From Bordetella genomosp. 4 (GTDB lineage: Bacteria > Pseudomonadota > Gammaproteobacteria > Burkholderiales > Burkholderiaceae_B), in the NCBI RefSeq assembly GCF_002261185.1, contig NZ_NEVQ01000013.1, forward strand, positions 1,116,001-1,180,000: DNA of 64,000 nucleotides, read 5' to 3'. The translations under genes were made by a program, and so were the position numbers. Below are positions 1 through 9,362 of this stretch, one piece after another; the stretch's first letter is position 1; each line of letters begins with the position of its first letter. The notes under the pieces are model-generated. The model was not told the DNA's origin. It saw nothing but the letters and a program-made list of their open reading frames with translations, and searched no databases.

Positions 1-771
1 GGGTCCGTGGACAATCTCAAACTGGTGGGCTCGGATGACAGCTATATCGGCATGACCATGTCCGATGCGGCGCTGGACGCCTACCAGGGAAAAGACAAAT
101 TCAAGGGAAATAAACAGGCACTGCGCACGCTGATGATCATGTATCCCAACAGCATGCATGTCGTCACGTTGCAGGGTAAAAACATAGAAAAATTCGCCGA
201 TCTGAAAGGCAAACGCATATCGACGGGATCGCCCGGCAGCGCGACCGAAGTAATGGCGTTTCGCCAATTGGAGGCTGCCGGGTTGGATCGTGACAAGGAT
301 GTCCAACGCGAGCGCCTGAGCGTGGCCGAATCGGTCAATGCCCTGAAAGACAACAAGATCGATGCGTTCTTTTGGGTTGGAGGCCTGCCCACTGCAGCGG
401 TGACAGACCTGGCCAACACACCGGGCACCACGTTGTTGATGATAGACAACGCCGAACTGGTGCCGGCCATGAACGAGAAGTACGGCAAACTCTACGTGCA
501 ATCGGTCATCGGCAAAGACGTCTACCGCGGCATGAAGACCGACAACAAGAATGCCAACGTGATGAACCTGCTGGTGGCTAACGAGGAGATGGACGACAAG
601 ACGGCCTACAACATCGTCAAGACCATCTTTGAAAGCCGTGACGATCTGATTGCCGTACACAAGATCACGGCGGACTTTGCGCTCGACAAACAAAAGTCGG
701 CAGCCAGCCCCATTCCCTTTCACCCCGGCGCGGCGAAGTATTTCCAGGAACGCGGCGTCTCGCTCGATTAA
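1..771 (+). CDS. TAXI-family TRAP transporter solute-binding protein (5' truncated)
   Basis: Periplasmic receptor of a TRAP importer of the TAXI subfamily. The frame is open from the first base, so the signal peptide and N-terminal lobe lie outside the window. About 255 residues of the C-terminal part remain. The segment near residues 60-80 (DLKGKRISTGSPGSATEV) and the end PFHPGAAKYFQERG are typical of TAXI receptors. The fused permease follows 90 bp downstream on the same strand, which supports the assignment. Substrate cannot be read from sequence; TAXI receptors are mostly linked to C4-dicarboxylates or glutamate. The family call is firm and the substrate unknown. Confidence 0.88.
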   Translation, partial: GSVDNLKLVGSDDSYIGMTMSDAALDAYQGKDKFKGNKQALRTLMIMYPNSMHVVTLQGKNIEKFADLKGKRISTGSPGSATEVMAFRQLEAAGLDRDKDVQRERLSVAESVNALKDNKIDAFFWVGGLPTAAVTDLANTPGTTLLMIDNAELVPAMNEKYGKLYVQSVIGKDVYRGMKTDNKNANVMNLLVANEEMDDKTAYNIVKTIFESRDDLIAVHKITADFALDKQKSAASPIPFHPGAAKYFQERGVSLD

Positions 772-787
772 GCAGGCTCCGCTTTAT

Positions 788-814
788 GCCGGTCTCGCCT
801 CAGGCGAGGCCGGC
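788..814 (+). other. Intercistronic hairpin between TRAP receptor and permease genes
   Basis: A 12-bp stem with one G-U pair (GCCGGTCTCGCC against GGCGAGGCCGGC) and a 3-nt loop lies in the 90-bp gap after the receptor stop codon. No T-run follows, so it is more likely a processing or mRNA-stabilising hairpin than a full terminator. Such a structure would help the receptor be made in excess over the permease; that role is inferred. Confidence 0.55.
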
Positions 815-861
815 GTCGGCACACCTTGCCGTAACCGCATCCTGGAAGAGAGTCTCCGGCA

Positions 862-2889
862 ATGATCGAATCCAACGAACAGAATTCCGCACAGGTCAGT
901 GACGAGGCCTTGCGCAAGGCCGAGCAATATATCGAGGAAGAGGAAGGCGCGATCAATCGTATCGGCGGCAAGCTGGGCGTGTTTCTGGCAGTGGTGGCGG
1001 TATTGATGTCGCTATTCCATCTGTACGCTGCTTACGCGATCGTGCCTACGCAGGCGCTGCGTCCCTTGCACGTGAGCATGGTGCTGGCGCTGTGCTTTCT
1101 GATGTTCCCCATCGCCAAACGTTATCGGCATCGCATCATGTGGTGGGACTGGCTCATGGCTGCGCTGGCGGTCGCTATCGTGGTCTATCTGCTGTTGGGT
1201 GGCGACGATTTCACCGACCGCAACACCTTGCCCAATGGCTGGGACATTGCTTTTGGATCGGCCTTGATTCTGTTGGTGCTGGAGGCAATGCGCCGCACGA
1301 TAGGCTGGATTCTGCCCGTCATATCGAGCTGTTTTCTGCTGTACGCCTTTCTGGGCGACTATCTGCCTCACCCCTGGACACATCGAGGCTATGACCTGGG
1401 ACGGCTGGTAGGCTTCATGTACATGACGCTCGAGGGCATCTATGGGGTCGCCGCGGATGTATCCTCATCCTTGATCATTCTGTTCACGATTTTCGGCGCT
1501 TTTCTGCAGTTTTCCGGTGCCGGGAAGTTCTATATCGATTTCTCTTTTTCAGCCATGGGAGGCAAACCCGCCGGCGCGGGACGCACCGTGGTGCTGGCCT
1601 CTTTTCTGCTGGGCGGACCATCGGGTTCGGGCGTTGCTACGACGGTGACACTAGGTACGGTGGCGTGGCCTATGTTGGCCAAAGTCGGTTACGCGCGCAA
1701 CGCGGCAGGCGGACTATTATCAGCGGGCGGGCTGGGGGCAATCATTTCGCCGCCAGTGATGGGAGCTGCAGCTTTTATCATCGCCGAGTTCCTGCACATC
1801 TCGTATCTGGACGTGCTGCTGATGGCGGCCATCCCGACCTTGCTCTTTTATCTCGCGCTGTTTTTCATGGTCGAGATCGATGTGCACAAGTACGGCATGC
1901 ACAACGTCGACATCAAGCGCGTAGACACGGTGTGGAATCTGACTCGACGCTATTGGTACCATTTTCTGTCGCTGGTTTCCATCATTGCGTTCATGCTGCT
2001 GGGTTTCTCGCCCGTGCTGTCGGTCTTCTGGGCTACGGTGGTGTCTTTCCTGACCAGCTTTCTACGTCCCGAAACCGCGATGATCTCTCGCGATCTGTTC
2101 CGCGGCAAGGGGCGGATATCCGAGCATCTGTTCAACTCGCCGCTGATACAGGCGTTGAAAGCCGGTTCGCTCGGCATGTTGAACGTGGGTGCGACATGCG
2201 CCGGCGCTGGCATCATCGTCGGCGTCGTCACGCTGACCGGACTCGGCCTGAAATTCAGCGGCATTGTCATCGATTATGCGGCCGGGTCGTTGCTGCTGAC
2301 GGCAATCTATACCGCGCTGGTCGTATGGATCATCGGCCTGGCCGTACCTGTGACGGCGTCGTACATCATCTGCGCCGTCATCACGGCGCCCGCGCTGATC
2401 AAACTGGGCGTGCCGGATTTCGCCGCGCACATGTTCATTTTTTACTACGCCGTCTTGTCGGAGGTCTCGCCTCCCACTGCCTTGTCGCCATTCGCTGCGT
2501 CGGCGATCACTGGCGGAGACCCATACAAGACCACCATGCAGTGTTGGAAATATACGATCCCGGCCTTTCTGGTGCCTTTTATTTTCGTGCTCGATCCCAG
2601 CGGCCAGGGATTGTTGTTGATGGGATCGACCAAGGCCCTGGCGGGAGCTGACTGGTGGAGCATCGCCGCTGTCACGTTCACCGCAGCAAGCGGTATTTTC
2701 GCGTTGGCGATCGGCTTTCAAGGATGGCTGCTGGATCGGGTCAACGCGCTCGAGCGCACGATGCTGATCGTGGCAGGTTTCGCGTTGGTATATCCCGATC
2801 CGGTGTCGACCACGCTCGGTTTTGTGCTGGTAGCGATTGCGCTGGCGTTGTACGGATGGCGCCGGCGCATGACGGTACGAACGAGTTAA
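862..2889 (+). CDS. TRAP transporter fused permease (4TM/12TM)
   Basis: A 675-residue integral membrane protein joining the small (DctQ-like) and large (DctM-like) TRAP permease subunits in one chain, the usual arrangement for TAXI systems. About 45 N-terminal cytoplasmic residues precede many hydrophobic segments. The conserved glycine-rich stretch GGPSGSGVATTVTLG and the segment SAGGLGAIISPPVMGAAAF (near residues 250-310) are typical of the large subunit. It pairs with the receptor just upstream and should drive Na+-dependent uptake. The ATG at 862 follows a GAGAG-like ribosome site. A GC hairpin follows the stop codon. Confidence 0.92.
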   Translation: MIESNEQNSAQVSDEALRKAEQYIEEEEGAINRIGGKLGVFLAVVAVLMSLFHLYAAYAIVPTQALRPLHVSMVLALCFLMFPIAKRYRHRIMWWDWLMAALAVAIVVYLLLGGDDFTDRNTLPNGWDIAFGSALILLVLEAMRRTIGWILPVISSCFLLYAFLGDYLPHPWTHRGYDLGRLVGFMYMTLEGIYGVAADVSSSLIILFTIFGAFLQFSGAGKFYIDFSFSAMGGKPAGAGRTVVLASFLLGGPSGSGVATTVTLGTVAWPMLAKVGYARNAAGGLLSAGGLGAIISPPVMGAAAFIIAEFLHISYLDVLLMAAIPTLLFYLALFFMVEIDVHKYGMHNVDIKRVDTVWNLTRRYWYHFLSLVSIIAFMLLGFSPVLSVFWATVVSFLTSFLRPETAMISRDLFRGKGRISEHLFNSPLIQALKAGSLGMLNVGATCAGAGIIVGVVTLTGLGLKFSGIVIDYAAGSLLLTAIYTALVVWIIGLAVPVTASYIICAVITAPALIKLGVPDFAAHMFIFYYAVLSEVSPPTALSPFAASAITGGDPYKTTMQCWKYTIPAFLVPFIFVLDPSGQGLLLMGSTKALAGADWWSIAAVTFTAASGIFALAIGFQGWLLDRVNALERTMLIVAGFALVYPDPVSTTLGFVLVAIALALYGWRRRMTVRTS

Positions 2890-2912
2890 CCCTTCGGGCT
2901 TGACTGGTTTCC

Positions 2913-2936
2913 GACGCGGGATGCGGCTCCCGCGTC
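2913..2936. terminator. Hairpin between convergent TRAP permease and uvrD
   Basis: A perfect 9-bp stem (GACGCGGGA/TCCCGCGTC) with a 6-nt loop sits 23 bp after the permease stop and 37 bp before the uvrD stop. It has no T-tract, so termination is likely but not assured; it could serve both convergent genes. Confidence 0.5.
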
Positions 2937-2972
2937 GACCTGATTGCGTCTTGGTTGGCGGAGACGGCGAGC

Positions 2973-5270
2973 TCAGCCCTGGATGATATCCAGCTTGGCA
3001 ATGCCGAGCGCCAAGGTTTTGGCACCCACATCGCGAAATTGGATTTGCGCCTGGGCGTCCTGACCGGAGCCGCTCAGGCCAATGATGGTGCCATCACCGA
3101 AGCGGGCATGGTGAACACCCTGACCGATGCGGAACTGCTTGTCGCCTACGGTCACGCCAGACGTCACGCCGCGAGGCGTACGCGGTGAAATCGTTCCAGT
3201 CGCACGGCGTCCGAACGCATCACCATGGTTGACACGAGCCGCCGATTCGCCAAAACCGGCGTGCGCGTGACCCACCCCGCCCCGCGGGGTCAACCATTTA
3301 AGGTGTTGCTCCGGAATCTCGTCCAGGAACCGCGAACGCATGGCGTAGCGAGTCTGGCCGTGCAGCATGCGACTCTGTGCCAAAGTGAGGTAAAGACGCT
3401 CGCGCGCGCGCGTGATGGCCACATACATCAGGCGGCGTTCTTCCTCGAGCCCGGAGGCCTCGAGAATGCTGTTCTCATGAGGAAATAAGCCCTCCTCGAG
3501 CCCAGTGATAAACACCGCGTCGAATTCCAGCCCTTTGGCGGCGTGAACTGTCATCAGTTGCACGGCGTCCTGACCGGCCTGAGCCTGGTTGTCGCCGGCC
3601 TCCAGCGAGGCATGCGACAGAAACGCGGCCAACGGCGTCATGCCTGCGGGAACCGCTGCTGGGGCATCGACCACGCCGGGCATCAAAGCGCTATCGACAG
3701 CCCCCTCGGGCACGACGCCGGCGGGCAGGCCGTCGAAGTTTTCCTCCGAGGCAAACACCGCCGCAGCCGTGATCAGTTCGTTCAAGTTTTCAAGCCGCTC
3801 CGCGCCGTCGCGGTCGGCCTTATAGTGCTCGACGAGCCCGCTGGTTTCCAGCATGTGCTCGACCAGCTCGGGCAGAGGCAGCTCGCGGGTCTCGTCAGTC
3901 AAACGGCCGATCAGTTGTGCGAACTGAGCCAGGTTGGCGCCGCCTTTTCCAGGCACTCGGGCCACGGCGCCATACAGACTGGTGTCGAGCGTGCGAGCCG
4001 CATCAGCCAACTGTTCCAGCGTGCGCGCACCAATGCCTCGCGTGGGGAAATTGACGACGCGCATCCATGATGTGTCATCATGGGGATTGGCCATCAGACG
4101 CAAATAGGCCAAGGCATGCTTGATTTCCTGGCGCTCGAAAAAGCGCAGGCCGCCGTAGACCTTGTACGGAATGCCGGCTGAAAACAGCGCATGCTCGATC
4201 ACACGGGATTGCGCGTTGCTACGATACAGAACGGCGATTTCGCGGCGCAGGCTGCCCTCGTTGATGAGCGAACGCACCTCGTCGACCAGCCATTGGGCCT
4301 CCATGCCATCCGAGGGTTGTTCGATGACGCGGATGGGCTCGCCCTCGCCTTGTTCGGTCCAGAGGTTCTTACCCAGGCGGCCGCTATTGTGGCCGATGAG
4401 CGCATTGGCCGAATCCAGGATGTGACCGTAGGATCGGTAGTTTTGCTCCAGCCGAATGACGGTGCCGCGCGCATAGTCGCGCTCGAAATCCGCCATGTTG
4501 CCCACGTTGGCCCCACGAAACGCATAAATCGACTGATCGTCGTCGCCCACCGCAAAAATGGCGGCACCGCCCCCGGCCAACAGTTTGAGCCACTTGTACT
4601 GCAGGGTGTTGGTGTCCTGAAACTCGTCGACCAGAATGTGGCGAAAACGTCGCTGATAGTGTTCGCGCACGGGAGCGTTGCGCGTCAACAGCTCATACGC
4701 ACGTAACAGCAGCTCGGCGAAATCGACCACGCCCTCGCGCTGGCACTGCGCCTCGTAGAGCTGATAGATCTCGATCAAGCGGCGTCGATGACTATCGTAG
4801 GCCTCGATATCGCCCGGACGCTCGCCCGCCTCTTTGGCGCCGCTGATAAAACGCTGGACGTCGCGAGGGGGATATTTTTCGTCGTCGATACCGTTCGCCT
4901 TCAAGAGGCGCTTGATGGCCGCCAATTGATCGGAGGTATCGAGAATCTGAAAGGATTGCGGCAGACCGGCATCACGATGATGTGCACGCAACATGCGGTT
5001 GCACAGCCCGTGAAAGGTGCCGATCCACAAGCCACGCGTATCGATCGGCAAGATCGCCGACATGCGCGAGAGCATCTCGCGCGCAGCCTTGTTGGTAAAC
5101 GTGACAGCCAGCAGCCCAAAAGGACTGGCCTGGCCGGTTTGAATCAGCCAGGCCATGCGGGTCGTCAAGACCCGTGTCTTGCCGCTGCCCGCCCCGGCGA
5201 GAACCAGGGCGTGCTGCGGATCAAGCGTTACTGCGGCGCGTTGTTCGGGATTGAGTTGCTCTAGCATCAT
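2973..5270 (-). CDS. uvrD: DNA helicase II, UvrD/PcrA type
   Basis: Superfamily 1A 3'-to-5' helicase used in nucleotide excision and mismatch repair; 765 residues. Visible motifs are Walker A near residues 25-32 (AGAGSGKT), motif II DEFQD, motif III DDQSIYAFRGA, the QNYRS motif, motif V MTVHAAKGLEFD and motif VI YVAITRARE. The C-terminal 50 residues (HHARFGDGTIIGL onward) resemble the Tudor-like tail of UvrD/PcrA, which argues for UvrD rather than Rep. The chosen ATG at 5270 overlaps the TGA of the upstream desaturase gene (ATGA), so translational coupling is likely. A longer frame upstream lies inside desA and is not favoured. Confidence 0.93.
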   Translation of the reverse strand: MMLEQLNPEQRAAVTLDPQHALVLAGAGSGKTRVLTTRMAWLIQTGQASPFGLLAVTFTNKAAREMLSRMSAILPIDTRGLWIGTFHGLCNRMLRAHHRDAGLPQSFQILDTSDQLAAIKRLLKANGIDDEKYPPRDVQRFISGAKEAGERPGDIEAYDSHRRRLIEIYQLYEAQCQREGVVDFAELLLRAYELLTRNAPVREHYQRRFRHILVDEFQDTNTLQYKWLKLLAGGGAAIFAVGDDDQSIYAFRGANVGNMADFERDYARGTVIRLEQNYRSYGHILDSANALIGHNSGRLGKNLWTEQGEGEPIRVIEQPSDGMEAQWLVDEVRSLINEGSLRREIAVLYRSNAQSRVIEHALFSAGIPYKVYGGLRFFERQEIKHALAYLRLMANPHDDTSWMRVVNFPTRGIGARTLEQLADAARTLDTSLYGAVARVPGKGGANLAQFAQLIGRLTDETRELPLPELVEHMLETSGLVEHYKADRDGAERLENLNELITAAAVFASEENFDGLPAGVVPEGAVDSALMPGVVDAPAAVPAGMTPLAAFLSHASLEAGDNQAQAGQDAVQLMTVHAAKGLEFDAVFITGLEEGLFPHENSILEASGLEEERRLMYVAITRARERLYLTLAQSRMLHGQTRYAMRSRFLDEIPEQHLKWLTPRGGVGHAHAGFGESAARVNHGDAFGRRATGTISPRTPRGVTSGVTVGDKQFRIGQGVHHARFGDGTIIGLSGSGQDAQAQIQFRDVGAKTLALGIAKLDIIQG

Positions 5271-6445
5271 GCCGCGTAGCGGCTGAGACGTTGCGCAAAT
5301 TGCTCGAGCCCAGCGATGCCGCTTTGCTGGGCGCGCTGGCACCAGGCCTGCAGGTCATGTAAAAGTTGCTCGCTGCTGGCGCTGGAGCTTTCCCACAAAC
5401 GGCCCAACTCACGGCGCATTTGCACCAGGGTGGACAAGGACTTGTTGTGTGCGATGGCCTGATCGACCTCGGCGCGCTGCTCGGGATGCAGGACATCCTC
5501 GTTGCGGTGCAGCCAACGGCGGACACGCTGCAAACGCGAGGCGCTGTGATCCTTGCCGAGCTCTTCGCGCAGCGTGGTCTTGATGATCTCGCCGTAACGG
5601 GCCATGACCTCGTAGCGGTGCGTGATCACGCCTTGCAGCGTACGCAGATCGATAGCCTTGGTGCCGGTTTCGAGCTTGAGCTTGGGCGCGACCTTGCGGA
5701 CCTTGGCCAGACCGAAGAATTTCAGGACCTGGATGTAACCCCAACCGATATCGATCTCATACCATTTGGCCGAGAACTTGGCCGAGGTGCCATGAGCGTG
5801 GTGGTTGTTGTGCAATTCCTCGCCACCGATCACGATGCCCCACGGGAATACGTTGGTGCTGGTGTCCGGGCTGTTGTAGTTGCGATAGCCCCAGAAGTGA
5901 CCGATACCGTTGACCACACCAGCAGCCCAGAACGGAATCCACGCCATTTGCACCGCCCACACCGTCAGGCCGATCGCGCCAAACAGCGCCAGATCGATCG
6001 CCAGCATGGTGAGCACGCCCCACAGGCTGTGCTTGGCATAGAGATTGTGCTCGAGCCAGTCGTCCGGCGTGCCGTGGCCGAATTTAGCCATGGTTTCCTT
6101 GTTGGCGGACTCTACGCGATACAGATCCGCGCCACGGAACAATACCTTCCAGACACCGAACAGCATCGGCGAATGAGGATCGCCCTCTTTTTCGCATTTG
6201 GCGTGGTGTTTACGGTGAATGGCGACCCATTCCTTTGTGACCATGCCCGTCGTCATCCAGAGCCAGAACCGGAAGAAATGCATTACTGCGGGGTGTAAGT
6301 CGAGACCGCGGTGCGTCTGGCTGCGGTGCAGGAAGATCGTGACTGCCACGATGGTGACGTGCGTCATCACCAGGGTGTACAGAACGATCTGCCACCAACT
6401 GGCTTGGGTAAATCCGCCGGAGAGGAAGGAAAGGAATTGATCCAT
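5267..6445 (-). CDS. desA: Delta-9 acyl-lipid/acyl-CoA fatty acid desaturase, DesA-like
   Basis: Membrane di-iron enzyme that introduces a double bond into saturated acyl chains; 392 residues. The three histidine boxes are present: HRSQTH at residues 40-45, HRKHH at 77-81, and HNNHH in the C-terminal half. Hydrophobic segments flank the first two boxes. About 120 residues after the catalytic domain form a polar, helical tail, as in the Pseudomonas aeruginosa DesA type. It lies upstream of uvrD with a 4-bp overlap. Promoter and 5' leader must lie within the 256 bp up to the end of the methyltransferase gene. Confidence 0.88.
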   Translation of the reverse strand: MDQFLSFLSGGFTQASWWQIVLYTLVMTHVTIVAVTIFLHRSQTHRGLDLHPAVMHFFRFWLWMTTGMVTKEWVAIHRKHHAKCEKEGDPHSPMLFGVWKVLFRGADLYRVESANKETMAKFGHGTPDDWLEHNLYAKHSLWGVLTMLAIDLALFGAIGLTVWAVQMAWIPFWAAGVVNGIGHFWGYRNYNSPDTSTNVFPWGIVIGGEELHNNHHAHGTSAKFSAKWYEIDIGWGYIQVLKFFGLAKVRKVAPKLKLETGTKAIDLRTLQGVITHRYEVMARYGEIIKTTLREELGKDHSASRLQRVRRWLHRNEDVLHPEQRAEVDQAIAHNKSLSTLVQMRRELGRLWESSSASSEQLLHDLQAWCQRAQQSGIAGLEQFAQRLSRYAA

Positions 6446-6701
6446 AAAGCTTTTTGCGACCCTCGCATAAAGGAATGGAACGCAGTTTAGCGTACCTGAC
6501 TTGCTTATGACAGCGGGATTTCAAAATAGTTTTTGTGATAAATCAAGGACTAAGCAGCGACGCCTCGGCCCGGAGGGAGAATTTCGACCCGCTGAGGGCC
6601 TTTGCCCCGGGGCGAGGCGGCATGTCGATGACGCTCTACCAAAAACACATTTTGCAACAAATCATCAAACGAACTGTCGCTTTTCCGTCCCTATGGCAGG
6701 G

Positions 6702-8522
6702 TTATTCGGCGGACGACTTGGTTTCTGGAGGAGCAAGTTTGCCTCCTGCGGGTGTCGAGCCGGTAGCAGGCGCACTGTCGGCGACGGCTTTGCCCTCCAT
6801 AGCCACGGATTCACTATCCGCGGAGGACGCTGCCCCGTCAGCCCTGGACGCCGTCTCATCGTACACCGGCGCTGCAGCACCCATTTTTTTACGTTCCAAC
6901 ACTGCGGCAAAAAATCCATCGGTGCCGTGTACGTCGGGGCGCAACTGGACGTAGGGTCCCTCGAGATCGAGTCCCGGGCAGCGGCTGGCCAGAATTTCCG
7001 CGGCATCCAGGCGTTCAAAATCGGGGTGCGTGTCCAGGAACTTCTGAACCTGCACCTCGTTTTCCTCGGCCAGCAGGCTGCAGGTGGCATACACCAGGCG
7101 CCCGCCAGGGGCGACGCAACGCGCCGCACTATTCAGGATACGCGTTTGCAGCGCTCCCAATTCCGCCAGGGCCTCGGGATGCTGGCGCCATTTCAGATCC
7201 GGATTGCGGCGCAACGTGCCGATTCCGCTGCAAGGCGCATCGACCAGTACCCGCTGCGCTTTGCCGGCCAGGCGTTTGACGCGCGCGTCGTTTTCGCTTT
7301 CGATGGCTACCGGCACCACGTTGGATAGCCCGCTACGGGCAAAACGGGGTTTGGCCCGCGCCAACCGGGCAGCCGAGACGTCAAAGGCGTACAAACGCCC
7401 GGTAGAACGCATCAGCGCGCCCAAGAGCAAGGTTTTACCGCCCGCCCCTGCGCAGAAATCAATAATCATTTCGCCGCGGCGCGGGCCGACCAGCAAAGCC
7501 AACAGTTGACTGCCCTCGTCCTGGACCTCGAGGCTGCCGTTCTCGAATAGCGGCCAGCGATTGACGGCAGGCCGGCCGGCTAGTCGGATCCCCCACGGGG
7601 AATATGGGGTAGGCTGAGGTTCGAAACGCGCCGCGGGACCGTCGCCCAGGGTGGCCAACGCAGCCTCGCGTTCCATCTTGAGGGGATTGACCCGCAGATC
7701 GAGTGCCGCCGGGCGGTTCAGCGCCGACATCAGCGATTCCGGATCGTCCAGTTTGCCCAGGCGCTCGTCCAGCCAGTCAGGCATGCTGGTACGGACGGCC
7801 CGGGGTAACGTAGCGGGATCGATGCGGCTGACGCGCTCGAGCCAATCGTGTTCGGAGGGATCCAGACCGTCTTCTAAAAACGCCGCGCCCAGCGTAGCCG
7901 TCAGGCCCAGGATTGCCAGGCGGCGCGACGCCGGGCCGCTGCCGCTTTCGGCGAGCTGGCGATAGCGGCGCAGGTGGCGCAGCACGTCGTACACGGCTTC
8001 GGCCACCTCGCCACGGTCGCGCCCCCCCAGCGTGGGATGAGCACGGAACCAGTGCGACAAGGCAGCATCGGCCGGATAGGTCCATTGCAGGATCTCGCCC
8101 AAGACACGCTGAACCTGATCGATGCGGATCACTGCGCGCGGCGTGCGAGGTTGCATGTCGGGCTGAAGCCGGGGTTCGCCGGGGCGCCCCTGGGAGCGAA
8201 ACCGGTCAGAGTCGCCCGAGCGGCCTTCAGACCGAGGCCGGTCCGGATAGTCTGATCGTCCTTCGGAGCGAAACCGATCCGAGCCACCCGAGCGCCCTTC
8301 GGACCGAGGCCGATCCGGATAGCCTGACCGTCCCTCGGAGCGAAACCGATCAGAGTCGCCCGAGCGCCCCTCGGGCCGAGGCCGGTCCGGATAGCCTGAT
8401 CGTCCCTCAGACCGAGACGGCCCGCTGGATGTGCGACGGGCTCCACCACGCGAACCGGTTTCAGAACGGTTCGTGGAAAAAGCGCCTGCTGGACGCTGCC
8501 GAGAGGCGGGATTCTTGCTCAT
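6702..8522 (-). CDS. RsmB/NOP2-family 16S rRNA (cytosine-C5) methyltransferase with repetitive N-terminus
   Basis: SAM-dependent RNA m5C methyltransferase of the Sun/RsmB family; 606 residues from the ATG at 8522. A NusB-like domain (about residues 125-270) precedes a Rossmann methyltransferase domain with FCAGAGGKTLLLGALM, DAPCSGIG (motif IV cysteine) and ATCSLLAEENE (catalytic cysteine of motif VI). Unusual additions are an Arg/Ser/Gly-rich N-terminal region of about 110 residues holding three 24-residue repeats, and an Ala/Ser/acidic tail of about 55 residues. RsmB of E. coli is about 430 residues, so the extra length is in these tails. It lies downstream of purN. The exact target base, usually C967, is inferred. 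Confidence 0.85.
   Translation of the reverse strand: MSKNPASRQRPAGAFSTNRSETGSRGGARRTSSGPSRSEGRSGYPDRPRPEGRSGDSDRFRSEGRSGYPDRPRSEGRSGGSDRFRSEGRSDYPDRPRSEGRSGDSDRFRSQGRPGEPRLQPDMQPRTPRAVIRIDQVQRVLGEILQWTYPADAALSHWFRAHPTLGGRDRGEVAEAVYDVLRHLRRYRQLAESGSGPASRRLAILGLTATLGAAFLEDGLDPSEHDWLERVSRIDPATLPRAVRTSMPDWLDERLGKLDDPESLMSALNRPAALDLRVNPLKMEREAALATLGDGPAARFEPQPTPYSPWGIRLAGRPAVNRWPLFENGSLEVQDEGSQLLALLVGPRRGEMIIDFCAGAGGKTLLLGALMRSTGRLYAFDVSAARLARAKPRFARSGLSNVVPVAIESENDARVKRLAGKAQRVLVDAPCSGIGTLRRNPDLKWRQHPEALAELGALQTRILNSAARCVAPGGRLVYATCSLLAEENEVQVQKFLDTHPDFERLDAAEILASRCPGLDLEGPYVQLRPDVHGTDGFFAAVLERKKMGAAAPVYDETASRADGAASSADSESVAMEGKAVADSAPATGSTPAGGKLAPPETKSSAE
8199..8414 (-). repeat. In-frame 72-bp tandem repeat (3 copies) in the methyltransferase gene
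   Basis: Residues 37-108 of the methyltransferase are three near-identical 24-residue units, each made of two 12-residue halves of the form R-S-E-G-R-S-G-Y-P-D-R-P and R-S-E-G-R-S-G-D-S-D-R-F. A partial seventh half (RSQGRPGEP) follows. Copies differ by only a few residues (S/P, G/D), pointing to recent slippage or recombination. All unit lengths are multiples of three, so copy-number change would keep the frame. Confidence 0.9.
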
Positions 8523-8651
8523 TGTCTTTCCATAAGGCCAAGGCAACGCCTTGACCGATCAAAATTCAGGGCCGAGACAAACTGCCTCGGCGGATGATAA
8601 CGAGAGGTTGCGCTGCGGGATACAGCCTGGCTGCGGGATACAGCCTGGCCG

Positions 8652-9296
8652 TCAGATCTCGCCCTCGGTAAACAGACGTTGCGGGTCGCCATCGACCTCG
8701 ACACGATGATCGACCGTCAGGCGCACCCTGCCCTCGACCAGCCAGCGAACCGCTGCGGGATAGGCCTGGTGTTCGACGGCCAGCACGCGGTCAGCCAGGA
8801 TATCAGGTGTATCACCCACACGGACAGGAACGCAGCCCTGCGCGATGATGGGCCCGTGATCCAGTACCGGCGTCACAAAATGCACCGTACATCCGTGCAG
8901 TTGCACCCCTGTCGCCAATGCCTGAGCGTGCGTATGCAAGCCGGGGAACATGGGCAGCAGCGACGGATGAATATTCACCAACCGGCCCGCGTAGTGATTC
9001 ACGAATCCCGGCGTCAAGACGCGCATGAAACCCGCCAACAACACATAATCAGGCTGGTACCGGTCGATTTCCTCGGCCAGGGCCGTATCGAAAGCTTCCC
9101 GGCTGGGGAAATCCTTGTGATACAGCGCGCCGGTGGCGATGCCCTGTTCGCGCGCCCACGATAATCCCGCCGCATCCGGACGGCTGGCAATGACGGCGCA
9201 GACTTCGGCGGGCCATGCCTCGTCGCGACAGGCGTGAACCAGGGCTTGCATATTGCTGCCACGCCCCGAAATAAGGATAACCAGGCGACGTTTCAA
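8652..9296 (-). CDS. purN: Phosphoribosylglycinamide formyltransferase 1
   Basis: Transfers formyl from 10-formyl-THF to GAR in purine synthesis; 214 residues. The N-terminal phosphate-binding segment LISGRGSNMQAL, the catalytic region around HPSLLPMFPGLHTHAQAL, and VHFVTPVLDHGPII are all diagnostic. No ATG fits: the best start is TTG at 9296, with GGAA about 10 bases upstream. A longer open frame upstream runs antisense through ribF and is spurious. The gene diverges from ribF with only about 66 bp between them, so promoters must overlap or abut. rsmB-like follows on the same strand. Confidence 0.92.
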   Translation of the reverse strand: MKRRLVILISGRGSNMQALVHACRDEAWPAEVCAVIASRPDAAGLSWAREQGIATGALYHKDFPSREAFDTALAEEIDRYQPDYVLLAGFMRVLTPGFVNHYAGRLVNIHPSLLPMFPGLHTHAQALATGVQLHGCTVHFVTPVLDHGPIIAQGCVPVRVGDTPDILADRVLAVEHQAYPAAVRWLVEGRVRLTVDHRVEVDGDPQRLFTEGEI

Positions 9297-9362
9297 AGGT
9301 AAGGATTCCGGCAAGATGAGATATTCCAAGGCAAACCAACCTAAAATTGTAAACTCTCGGTC

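Noticed and set aside
8199-8414. Possible CRISPR array
   Set aside because: The repeats are contiguous 72-bp units without spacers and lie in frame within a coding sequence.
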